A stretch of 64,000 bases of DNA, taken from Begonia masoniana. Its lineage: Eukaryota > Streptophyta > Magnoliopsida > Cucurbitales > Begoniaceae. The stretch covers positions 48,835,259 to 48,899,258 of the forward strand of contig CM039503.1 of assembly GCA_022432975.1 (NCBI GenBank), written 5' to 3'. Below are positions 1 through 10,524 of the stretch, piece after piece. The notes beneath the pieces were generated by a model. It had not been told where the DNA came from. It ran no database searches and was given only the letters and a program-made list of their open reading frames with translations. A program made the position numbers and the translations under genes. Numbering within the stretch: position 1 is the first letter of the stretch; each line of letters opens with the position of its first letter.

Positions 1-1935
1 CACTGTTCACGTTTTGCATCCACCGATCATGTTCACGTTTTGCATCCACCGATCATGTTCACGTTTTGCATCTACCGATCACTGTTCACGTTTTGCATCC
101 ACCGATCATGTTCACGTTTTGCATCTACCGATCACTGTTCACGTTTTGCATCTACCGATCACTGTTCACGTTTTGCATCCACCGATCATGTTCACGTTTT
201 GCATCCACGATCACTGTTCACGTTTTGCATCCACCGATCATGTTCACGTTTTGCATCTACCGATCACTGTTCACGTTTTGCATCTACCGATCACTGTTCA
301 CGTTTTGCATCCACCGATCATGTTCACGTTTTGCATCTACCGATCACTGTTCACGTTTTGCATCCACCGATCATGTTCACGTTTTGCATCTACCGATCAC
401 TGTTCACGTTTTGCATCCACCGATCATGTTCACGTTTTGCATCCACGATCACTGTTCACGTTTTGCATCCACCGATCATGTTCACGTTTTGCATCCACCG
501 ATCATGTTCACGTTTTGCATCTACCGATCACTGTTCACGTTTTGCATCCACGATCACTGTTCACGTTTTGCATCCACCGATCATGTTCACGTTTTGCATC
601 CACGATCACTGTTCACGTTTTGCATCCACCGATCATGTTCACGTTTTGCATCCACCGATCATGTTCACGTTTTGCATCTACCGATCACTGTTCACGTTTT
701 GCATCTACCGATCACTGTTCACGTTTTGCATCCACCGATCATGTTCACGTTTTGCATCTACCGATCACTGTTCACGTTTTGCATCCACGATCACTGTTCA
801 CGTTTTGCATCCACCGATCATGTTCACGTTTTGCATCTACCGATCACTGTTCACGTTTTGCATCCACCGATCATGTTCACGTTTTGCATCCACGATCACT
901 GTTCACGTTTTGCATCTACCGATCACTGTTCACGTTTTGCATCCACCGATCATGTTCACGTTTTGCATCCACCGATCATGTTCACGTTTTGCATCTACCG
1001 ATCACTGTTCACGTTTTGCATCCACCGATCATGTTCACGTTTTGCATCTACCGATCACTGTTCACGTTTTGCATCCACCGATCATGTTCACGTTTTGCAT
1101 CTACCGATCACTGTTCACGTTTTGCATCCACCGATCATGTTCACGTTTTGCATCCACGATCACTGTTCACGTTTTGCATCCACCGATCATGTTCACGTTT
1201 TGCATCCACCGATCATGTTCACGTTTTGCATCTACCGATCACTGTTCACGTTTTGCATCCACCGATCATGTTCACGTTTTGCATCTACCGATCACTGTTC
1301 ACGTTTTGCATCCACGATCACTGTTCACGTTTTGCATCTACCGATCACTGTTCACGTTTTGCATCTACCGATCACTGTTCACGTTTTGCATCCACCGATC
1401 ACTGTTCACGTTTTGCATCCACGATCACTGTTCACGTTTTGCATCTACCGATCACTGTTCACGTTTTGCATCCACCGATCACTGTTCACGTTTTGCATCT
1501 ACCGATCACTGTTCACGTTTTGCATCTACCGATCACTGTTCACGTTTTGCATCTACCGATCACTGTCACGTTTTGCATCCACCGATCATGTTCACGTTTT
1601 GCATCCACGATCACTGTTCACGTTTTGCATCCACGATCACTGTTCACGTTTTGCATCCACGATCACTGTTCACGTTTTGCATCCACCGATCACTGTCACG
1701 TTTTGCATCCACCGATCACTGTTCACGTTTTGCATCCACGATCACTGTTCACGTTTGGCATCCACCGATCACTGTTCACGTTTTGCATCCACCGATCACT
1801 GTTCACGTTTTGCATCTACCGATCACTGTTCACGTTTTGCATCCACGATCACTGTTCACGTTTTGCATCCACCGATCATGTTCACGTTTTGCATCTACCG
1901 ATCACTGTTCACGTTTTGCATCCACCGATCACTGT
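1..1935. repeat. 26-27 bp tandem array inside the 5' LTR of A
   Basis: Roughly 70 head-to-tail units containing the core TTCACGTTTTGCATC. Three variants are interspersed: a 27-mer with CACTGTTCACG and CTACCGATC, a 26-mer with CATGTTCACG, and a 26-mer with TCCACGATC. The mix differs from the more uniform front half of the 3' LTR array. No unit has a stop in any plus frame, so three long overlapping ORFs appear; these are artefacts of the repeat. Each unit carries an ACGT core. Confidence 0.97.
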
Positions 1936-2218
1936 TCCTTTGTTCATATTCCGCATCCACTGTTTACATCTTCCGGTTTCAAAGCATCATTCCAGTTTAA
2001 TTTGATCTACTGCCCAACAGTAATCTGCTTTTGAAAAATCAAGTCTTCCGCCAGTCTCCCCCCCTAAGTCTTCCGCCTACGTCTTCCTGTTTTAATCTGA
2101 GAAGTTTTAAGGGTTTGTTTTTAAAAGCTCAGTCGGTTTATAAAAAAAAATAGTCCCCATTTCTGTAAATGTCCCGGAGTGATGGCTCCTCGGCCCTATC
2201 GGGCCTGGGGCTGTCACA
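1..2218 (+). repeat. 5' LTR of element A (partial)
   Basis: The 3' part of A's 5' LTR. It ends in CTGTCACA at 2211-2218, four bases before the primer binding site. From about 1945 it matches the end of the 3' LTR (17830-18117) apart from a few substitutions. Upstream of that lies a tandem array. The LTR start is outside the window. Confidence 0.9.
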
Positions 2219-2222
2219 GTTA

Positions 2223-2234
2223 TGGTATCAGAGA
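2223..2234 (+). other. Primer binding site of element A
   Basis: TGGTATCAGAGA starts four bases after the LTR end. It matches the complement of the plant initiator Met-tRNA 3' end (TGGTATCAGAGC) except for the last base. This fixes A as a sense-strand LTR element. Confidence 0.85.
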
Positions 2235-2379
2235 GACAAAGTTTTAAAAATGATTCTGTAAAATGTCTGACTGCGCAACCCGCCATGTGAGATCGCTCCA
2301 CCAACTGTAAGTGTTTAAGTTTCTGTAAAAAGTTTCTGTTTATTAAATTAGTTATTCTGTTTATAGGGTTTTCTTAGAA

Positions 2380-3241
2380 ATGGTAAGAGGACATTAGGAT
2401 GAACCAAGTGACAGTGCCAGAGCGATAGACCGATTGACTGAACTGGTGGTTTTACAGTCCCGTATGGTTGAACGTATGATGGCCCGAGAAGACAGCGGGA
2501 ATAATAATAATAATAATCATGGAAATGCTGCACGCGACAACAGCGGGGATAGAATCCGGCGACTCCAGCCGCCTTCATTTGATGGACTGTCTACAGACCC
2601 GACTCGTGCTGAAACCTAGATTCGAACAATGGAGAAGATGTTCGGTTATGCTGAAGTAGAAGACAACAAGAAAGTTATTTGTGCCACGTTCTATCTCACC
2701 GAAGGTGCTGGATTTTGGTAGGACACAGTGCAGGCGACTACGGTGGCATTAGGCTGGGAGTGGTTCAAGAGAATCTTCTACAAAAAGTACTTTGACCGTG
2801 GAGTGAGGAAGGAGAAATTGCTTGAATTCTCTCGGCTGCGACAATATGGGTCAGTGGCTGAATATGTTCAGGGATTTGAGTCATTATCCCGATATGCAAC
2901 ACACCTGGTGGCCACTGATGAGAACAAGGTACACCAATTCATTCAAGGGTTAAAGATGGACCTTCTACGAGGAATCACAACCGGAGGGTTTGATGAGGCA
3001 CCGTATGTGAAGGTAGTGGCCAAGGCTTATCAGTTGGAGGCCTTAGAAATGAAGTCCCAGAGACAGAGAGATCCACCAAGAGGGATTATTAGAAATGTTC
3101 CTCAACAGCAACAGCAAAGAGGCCAAAATTTTCAACCTCAGCAGCAACAAGACAGTGGCATTAAGAGGCCCAATGAGACCATCACGTATCCAGACAAAGG
3201 GAAGAGACCAATAGGAGCTCCTCAACTCACCATATGTCCAC
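2380..3241 (+). pseudogene. gag of element A, N-terminal part, broken
   Basis: Capsid-type retrotransposon gag. The ATG at 2380 opens a frame with stops TAG at 2395-2397, TAG at 2617-2619 and TAG at 2719-2721. The last two fall where the relatives B and C have Trp, so they look like G-to-A changes. The retrotrans_gag core (a Trp/Phe-rich stretch, then the segment around YVQGFESLSRYA) is readable, followed by a Gln-rich linker. An Asn run is encoded near 2503-2517. The frame ends at 3241, where antisense element B begins. The zinc knuckle resumes after B, near 10525. The last 188 bp (3054-3241) are repeated on the far side of B. Confidence 0.88.
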
Positions 3242-3737
3242 TGTAACGACCCCGGCCAGGAGCCGTCACGTATTCATATTCTTTCATTTACCGTTTGCCT
3301 GACTTTTACTATTATTACATTCACTTACTATCTCACAACAGACTTTCACATTATACATATATTTTTTTTTTATTTTCTAAACTGGTAATAGAGACGCAGA
3401 ACCATTAAGGAAAACAAACCCTCTCGTGCCCGACTTCCCACACCTCGTCGGCTCAAACTTTCACAGAGTCGAGCGACTAGACTCGGTCATTGGTTTCCTG
3501 ACAATTCCGGGAAAAGAGGAGATGCCCTCAATTCTCTTAACATAATACCACTCGGGTTTGCATGGGTTGCATGCGTTGACAACCCTCAGAAATTTAGTCG
3601 TCCGGTCATCACGTGCATTACGCGTGACTCGCTTAACATCGCCTAAAAGGAGACATCTTCCGGTCGCTAATCGACAAAACACATTTTTCGTCTTCCGGTG
3701 ACGTCATCCGGAAGACTAAACCATCATCAAATATTCC

Positions 3738-3935
3738 TTCGGCATCTGCCGATGACGTCAGCCGGAAGACTAAACCATCAAACTCTAACATTCGGCATCT
3801 GCCGATGACGTCAGCCGGAAGACTAAATCGTCAAACAATTAACCTTCGGCATCTGCCGATGACGTCAGCCGGAAGACTAAACCATCAAACTCTAACATTC
3901 GGCATCTGCCGATGACGTCAGCCGGAAGATTGCCT
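3738..3935. repeat. Tandem ~53-bp repeats with TGACGTCA palindromes in LTR B
   Basis: Four units start near 3738, 3791, 3845 and 3898. Each has TTCGGCATCTGCCGATGACG followed by TCAGCCGGAAG. A diverged related segment lies just upstream (about 3690-3737). Every full unit contains the palindrome TGACGTCA, the classic target of plant TGA/C-box bZIP factors. The repeats could act as an LTR enhancer; that role is inferred. Confidence 0.85.
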
Positions 3936-4465
3936 CATCCAGCTTCCGTCTTACGGTAGAGAACACTAAATCATCAAAGGACTCCTTTCAACTGGAAGAA
4001 AACACAACTCATCCAAACGCATATAGCGGAAGACTTAAGCAACAGATCATTCATAAATCTACATAATCATTCCCTGACTCAGTGATCCACTAGACAGTTT
4101 CAAGCTCAACGTTTTAAAATAATCTCATCCTACTTAAACTACCATATCCTTTAACATACTGTAACATAAGAGTTTAAACCAGGGGTCATAAATCGCCTCT
4201 CCAGTCCCGCACTGTCACCTTGAGCATCCTCCAGCAACCAGCCTTAAGCATCCTCTTTGAACATAACATCCTCACCTGAACCTTCTTCACCTACACCATA
4301 AGGTTTAACTATAAGCCTAATGCTTAGTAAGGAATGCATGCTGACAGATATACATGAGTACACAATTTAAAGGGACATAATTCATAAACCATTCTTCATT
4401 CATGTTCATCTTTATCATTTACATAACATGTATTAAGGCAGGGAACGAGGGAGGAAGACAGGGGT

Positions 4466-4670
4466 ACATAGTCATTTGCCTATCGCGGCAGTCATACATA
4501 ATCATTTGCCTATCGCGGCAATCATGATACATCACTCGGCCTCCCCAGTGGGAGAATTCGCGAGCCATACATATCATTACTCGGCCTCCACCAGTGGGAG
4601 ATTTCGCGAGTCATACATATCATTAACTCGGCCTCCACCAGTGGGAGAATTCGCGAGTCATACATAATAT
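4466..4670. repeat. Two short tandem repeats in LTR B
   Basis: First come two copies of a ~29-bp segment with CATTTGCCTATCGCGGCA. Then come three copies of a ~45-bp unit with CTCGGCCTCCACCAGTGGGA and TTCGCGAGTCATACAT. The plus-strand ORF across the region is a by-product of the repetition. Confidence 0.8.
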
Positions 4671-5678
4671 AGTCTTTTCCCCGTTCTGCACTTAATCATG
4701 GTTACATTTACTTTTCATGTTCTCTACTTAATCATAAACGTGGGCATGATGCATAGACATGAGGTTCATAGAGAAAAGTCATATCATAAGGACAAGTAGA
4801 ACATCCTGTAACTTTACATTTACTTACATAACTTCTTCATATCGTGGAAATAACAAGTCATAGTTAATAAGCTAACATCTCAGTGATTCCCTAATACCCT
4901 TGCGGTGTAGGGCCCTAGTGGCCGGAAATCTTAATACATTCACTTACCTGGATTCCTTAGCAATCCGAACTTCCTCTCTTTAACTTCTTCACCTAAAACA
5001 TGTACATTACAGTAGTTAAAACAAAGTCCTAGTAGTCCTAATCATAAACCACCCTAGGATCTATTAGCTAAAGTCATTCCGATTCCTCTGTTTGACACAC
5101 TGCAGTCTGAAATCCGAAACTAGGTGGACAGGTTTTTCCATTGATTAAATCCGAGTTGGTTACTTAAAATGCTCAGAATTGATTCGGGATGACATTTCTA
5201 CTCTCAAGTTAAGAAAATCACAAACTGCTCGGCCACTGCTAAAAATCCGAACTCAGTGCCGAGCTGAGAACAGAGCTCTATTTACTAATGAATGACTACA
5301 TTGTCCATTTCATACCTCGGGTGTGGATTTGCAGAGAAAGCAAGCTCGAAACCGGTCGTCGACAGAGGAAAGTTCTGGTAGCCGAGAGCAAGAACTTGGG
5401 AGAGAAGAAATCGCCAAGAGGGAATGTCGGCTACAGTGGCAATAAATGAGATTTAAGGTTTCCATTTCCTATTTATACTAAATCCATCGATTCTAATTAC
5501 AAAACTGCCACCTAACCTAGTTTTACTCAACTTGTAATAAATTTGTCTTAACATTAAATTTAAATCATAACGGTTAAATAAGAGGGTGACAATGAAAATG
5601 GTCAGAAAATCACCTGGCCGAAATGTCGGGTGTTACATCCACCCCTTCTTAAACAAAATTTTCGTCCTCGAAAATTGC

Positions 5679-8600
5679 TTAAGCAAATAACTTAGGATAT
5701 TTGTCCAACATCTTCTGCTGTCTTTCCCATGTGGCTTCTTCAATGCCGTGATTTGTCCATAAAACTTTCACCAATGGGATCTCTTTGTTTCTCAGAGTCT
5801 TGACTGCATATTCCAAAATCTGTATTGGTTTCTCTTCATACTCCAGTGTCGGCTCTAAACCAATATCCGATGGCTGGATGACCTGCATCGGATCACGCAT
5901 ACACTTCCTTAACATTGACACATGGAAGACATTATGAACTTTATCCAATGATGGAGGCAGTTGCAGTCTGTAAGCTGTACTTCCAACTTTTGCCAAGACA
6001 GGGAAGGGTCCAATAAATCTCGGATTAAGTTTTCCCTTCTTGCCAAATCTTAAGACTCCTTTAAATGGTGACACCTTTAAGAATACTTCATCTCCTACTG
6101 CAAACTCGAGTTCCCTTCTCTTTCGATCTGCATAACACTTCTGCCGGCTTTGTGCAGTCATCATTCTTTTCCGAATAGTTGCAATCTTATCTGACAATTG
6201 CTGCAAAATATCAGGTCCAAGAAGTTTTGTTTCCCCAACCTCGTCCCAGTAAAGAGGTGACCTACATTTCCTACCATACAGAGCTTCATATGGTGCCATA
6301 CCGATGGTGGACTGATAACTGTTATTGTAGGAGAATTCAACTAGCGGTAAATGTCTACTCCAAGTTGTCTGAAAGTCAAGTACACATGCTCTCAACATAT
6401 CTTCGAGTATTTGAATCGTCCTTTCTGATTGGCCATCGGTCTGTGGGTGAAAAGCTGTGCTGAAAGATAACTTTGTACCTAATGTACCTTGCAAACTTTT
6501 CCAGAATCGAGAGGTAAACCTGGGGTCACGGTCAGAAATAATAGATACCGGGATTCCATGCAACCTAATAATTTCCTGAACATAAAGATCAGCAAATTGG
6601 TCCATCGTATAGGTGGTCCTTACAGGTAAGAAATGGGCTGATTTCGTCAGTCTATCCACCACAACCCAAATACAGTTATGTCCTTTTGTCGTCTTAGGTA
6701 GTCCTACAACAAAATCCATAGCTATATGTTCCCACTTCCATTCGGGAATAGGCAACGGCTGAAGAGTACCTCCTGGACGTTGGTGCTCGGCCTTGACTTG
6801 TTGGCATACTAAACAGGACTCTACATACTTAGCAACATCCCTTTTTAGGTTAGGCCACCAGTACTGTAACTTCAGGTCTCGGTACATCTTGGTGCAGCCA
6901 GGATGTACAGAAAAGGAAGAGGAGTGCGCCTCAGCCAAGATCAACTTACGCAATTCCACATCATTAGGAATGCACCACCGATTTCTAAACCTCAGGATCC
7001 CATCCTTTGAGAGACTGAACTTAGAGGTGGTGTCCTTCAACTTATCCATCATGCTGATATTTTCCACTGAATCCTTCTGTTGTGCATCCTTGATCTTTTC
7101 TAAAATTGTTGGTTGAATGGTTAACTCAGCGAGCAAGACTGATAACCCTGGAACTATCTCCAAGTCAAATTTCTGAACTTCTGTTCTTAAGGGTGTAGAC
7201 ATGGTTGAAACCACGGGCTGCATTGTTGTTGACATCCTACTCAACGCATCAGCTACAGAGTTAGCTTTCCCGGGGTGATACTTGATTTCAAAGTCGTAAT
7301 CCTTGACAAACTCCAACCAACGTCTCTGTCTCATGTTCAATTCCTTCTGTGTGAAGAGGTACTTTAGACTTTTGTGGTCAGAGAACACCTCACATTGCTG
7401 TCCATATAAATAGTGTCTCCAAATCTTCAAGGCGAAAACAACAGCAGCTAATTCTAGATCATGAGTGGGGTAATTTTGCTCGTAACTCTTTAGCTGCCTA
7501 GAAGCATACGCTATAACTTTACCCTCTTGCATCAAAACACAACCTAAACCAACTTTAGACGCATCACAGTAAACACTAAATTTTCCCTCTTCAGTTGGGA
7601 GGGTCAATACAGGGGCTGTTGTTAACTTCAGTTTTAACGTCTGGAAGCTGTCTTCACAGGCTTCAGTCCAAGAATACTTAATGTCCTTCTTTGTCAAACC
7701 TGTCAGGGGTTTAGCTATCATGGAAAATCCCTTGATGAACTTCCTGTAATAGCCTGCCAGTCCAAGGAAGCTGCGGACTTCGCTGGCATTCTTAGGTTGA
7801 GGCCAATCCTTTACTGCCTGAATTTTGGTCGGGTCCACAGATATGCCATTAGCAGAAACTACATGGCCAAGGAAATTAACCTTATCTAACCAAAACTCAC
7901 ACTTAGACAGTTTGGCGTAAAGTTGATGCTCCTTCAATGTCGTCAAAACTACTTTCAAATGTTCTTCATGGTCGGCCACAGTTCGAGAGTATATCAAGAT
8001 ATCATCTAAGAACACAATCACAAACTTATCCAAATACTCACGAAACACACGGTTCATTAAATCCATGAAGGCTGCAGGGGCGTTTGTCAACCCAAACGAC
8101 ATGACTAAGAACTCATAATGTCCATAGCGGGTTCTGAAGGCTGTCTTTGGTATATCTCCTTCTTTAACCTTCAGTTGGTAATAACCCGAACGTAGATCTA
8201 TCTTCAAAAATACCTTGGCTCCTTGCAATTGGTCAAACAAGTCATCAATCCTAGGTAAGGGGTACCTATTCTTGATTGTCAACTTATTTAGTTCCCTATA
8301 GTCTATGCACATTCTAAGAGAACCATCCTTCTTCCTTACAAATAAGACTGGTGCACCCCAAGGAGAACTGCTGGGGCGAATAAATCCCTTGTCAACCAAT
8401 TCCTGCAGTTGAACCTTCAATTCTTTCAACTCAACAGGTGCCATACGGTAAGGATTCTTAGATACAGGTGATGCCTCGGGGTATGTGTCAATTACAAACT
8501 CTATCTCTCTATCGGGTGGTATACCCGGTAAATCATCTAAGAATGCCTCGGGAAACTCTCGGACTATAGGAATATCCTGAAGCTCAATTTTATTCTTCAC

Positions 8601-10118
8601 CCGGTCATCTATTACACTAGCCAGGTAGCTCTCACAACCACATCTCAGCATTCGGTATATTTCTAGTGAGGATATAATTGGTATCTTACTTATTTTAGGA
8701 ATAGCTTGGAAGGAATAATGGTTATCATTTGGGGGTCTAAAATCAACTATTCCAGATCGACAACTTATCGTAGCATGATGTCTAAATAACCAATCCATTC
8801 CTAATATCACTTCATACCCTTTTATGTTAATGACAATTAATTCCGCATAGAGATTCTTATCCCCTAAGGACACGACGTCACCCTTAACAATCTGCTCTGA
8901 ATGTAGGGACTTCCCTGATGGCAACACAACACTATATAACCTTTCAGCTGGTGAGGGTCCTATGCTATGTTTGCATACAAACAAGGTTGATATAAACGAG
9001 TGTGTGGCCCCTGTATCAATAAGTGTATAAGCAGCAAAACCGCAGATCATGATGGTACCTGATATGACTGTATGCTGAACAGCTCCCTCATCTTCCATCA
9101 ACGCATACACTCTGGGTACAACCCTTGCACGGTTCGGGTCTGGCGGCATGGGGCAATCTCTGACCATGTGTCCGGTCTTATCACACCTGAAACACCGGCC
9201 AGAAAGCAGCTTGCACTCACCAGGGTGGTTCCTCTGACATGTAGGGCATAGGGGCGCCAGAGGTCTCTTTCCTTTTCCCTGGTCATCATTCTGGTCGAGG
9301 GGCCTCTTCATTCCATGCTGTTGTTGTTGTGGTCCCCTGTTCTGTCGTGGCTGCCAACCTTTGTTCTGACGTGGTGGCGGCTGTGTGTCCTTCATGAGTT
9401 TCTTTGGCTGTTCGCGCTGTGCATATGCTGTCATCTCTGCCTCTTCTAGCTCCAAGGCCTTAGCCGTCACTTCACCATAAGGTACATTATGTATCCCGGC
9501 AGTCTTCACTTTCATGTACAGACTTGGCTTCAGTCCCTGAACAAACTGGTAAATCTTATCTTCCTCATCCTCAATCATACGGGGAGCAAACCGTGATAAA
9601 GCATCAAATTCACATATATAATCCGTCACAGAGCCAGTTTGTCGTAGATTCATGAACTCCTTCTTCTTATTGGCCCGAACAGTCCTATTGAAGTACTTGT
9701 CAAAGAAGGCAGTCTTGAACATCCCCCAGGTCATAGCTTCGGCATTAGCGGTGCTCTGGATCGAGTCCCACCAATGCCTTGCACTTAACTCCAAATGGAA
9801 GACAGCATAGGTGACCTTATCCCCTTCGTCAACCTTTGCATACTTAAACATGTCTTCAATCTTTCAGATCCACTCCTCAACGTGAATAGGATCTGAAACA
9901 TACCCATTAAACACCGGGGGTCGAAGCCGGTGAAAGCGCTCACCCCCATGATCATGAGTTGCGTTAGTGCTGGAGTTGCCTTGTTCTTCCCTAGCTGTCA
10001 TCAGTCGTTCTATCTGGTGAGATTGGCGCATGACCAACTCAGTCAACTGAGCAATAACATTGCTATCCTCATTGCTCTCTCTCTGTTGACCTCTAACCAT
10101 CTTGGGATTCCTAGACAA
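5679..10118 (-). pseudogene. gag-pol polyprotein of element B, one premature stop
   Basis: A single frame of about 1480 codons, broken once by TGA at 9864-9866 (a likely CGA to TGA change at a CpG). After that stop, 1390 residues are open. Counting from the Met at 9851, I see: gag core (1-150); CCHC zinc knuckle C220-C223-H228-C233; aspartic protease DTGA at 279-282; reverse transcriptase with FLDD at 614-617; RNase H with D763, E800, D825 and D868; integrase HHCC zinc site (H976/H983, C1013/C1016); DDE core D1046, D1107, E1143, with 35 residues between the last two; and a chromodomain-like tail around [15 protein letters not shown]. All catalytic residues I could check are present. The product copies element RNA into DNA and integrates it. 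The missing 5' LTR and the stop make this copy defective. Confidence 0.93.
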
Positions 10119-10246
10119 ATCATTTCAGACATAATTTAACTTAATGACATACATGAAATCATAAACACTTACAGTTGCTGAGGTGTGCTCAAGTGACAGT
10201 CAGTGCTGGAAGGCAGTCTGCAGAATCGGTTTTAGAACCTGGTTTT

Positions 10247-10258
10247 GCTCTGATACCA
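10247..10258 (-). other. Primer binding site of element B
   Basis: GCTCTGATACCA is the exact complement of TGGTATCAGAGC, the initiator Met-tRNA site. It lies four bases from the expected LTR start at 10263 and confirms the antisense orientation. Confidence 0.92.
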
Positions 10259-10266
10259 CAATTGTA

Positions 10267-10524
10267 ACGTATATTCAGGTGCGGAACAAGTATTAGAAAT
10301 GTTCCACCACAACCCAAATACAGTCATGTCCCAGAGACAGAGAGATCCACCAAGAGGGATTATTAGAAATGTTCCTCAACAACAACAACAGCAATAGCAA
10401 AGAGGCCAAAATTTTCAACCTCAGCAGCAACAAGACAGTGGCATTAAGAGGCCCAATGAGACCATCACATATCCAGACAAAGGGAAGAGACCAATAGGAG
10501 CTCCTCAACTCACCATATGTCCAC
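10267..10524. repeat. Patchwork junction plus 197-bp duplicate of A gag
   Basis: Where B's 5' LTR should be, three short copied segments follow each other. 10267-10293 matches A's RT region 11278-11304 with one mismatch. 10291-10305 matches gag 3087-3101. 10303-10331 matches B integrase 6655-6683 with one mismatch. Then 10328-10524 repeats gag 3054-3241, with nine extra bases in the CAA/CAG run that add an in-frame TAG. The copy then joins directly to the rest of A gag (GGTGCCAGAG). This resembles template-switching break repair; a chimeric assembly is the alternative. Confidence 0.85.

Larger units (their letters stand above)
3242..5637 (-). repeat. 3' LTR of element B
   Basis: 2396 bp with TGTAACG / GTGTTACA ends, followed by CCACCCCTTCTT, the complement of a polypurine tract. 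It contains two clusters of short tandem repeats (about 3738-3935 and 4470-4670). No second copy survives in the window, so LTR-LTR divergence cannot be measured. No host gene is seen in it. Confidence 0.9.
3242..10269 (-). mobile_element. Ty3/gypsy element B (Tekay-like), antisense, nested in A gag, 5' LTR deleted
   Basis: Antisense LTR retrotransposon. In plus coordinates it reads: 3' LTR 3242-5637 (TGTAAC...GTTACA), complement of the purine tract right after 5637, one long gag-pol frame complemented from 10118 to 5679, and the complement of the primer site at 10247-10258. A second LTR should start at 10263, but only about seven LTR bases (10263-10269) are present before unrelated patchwork sequence. 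The insertion lies just after the gag zinc-knuckle linker of A. Without its promoter LTR the copy should be silent, although its coding frame is nearly intact. Confidence 0.92.

Noticed and set aside
14..2034. Three overlapping plus ORFs of 644-664 codons
   Set aside because: They are the three frames of a stop-free short tandem repeat inside an LTR. Composition is purely periodic, there is no family match, and the frames end as soon as the array ends.
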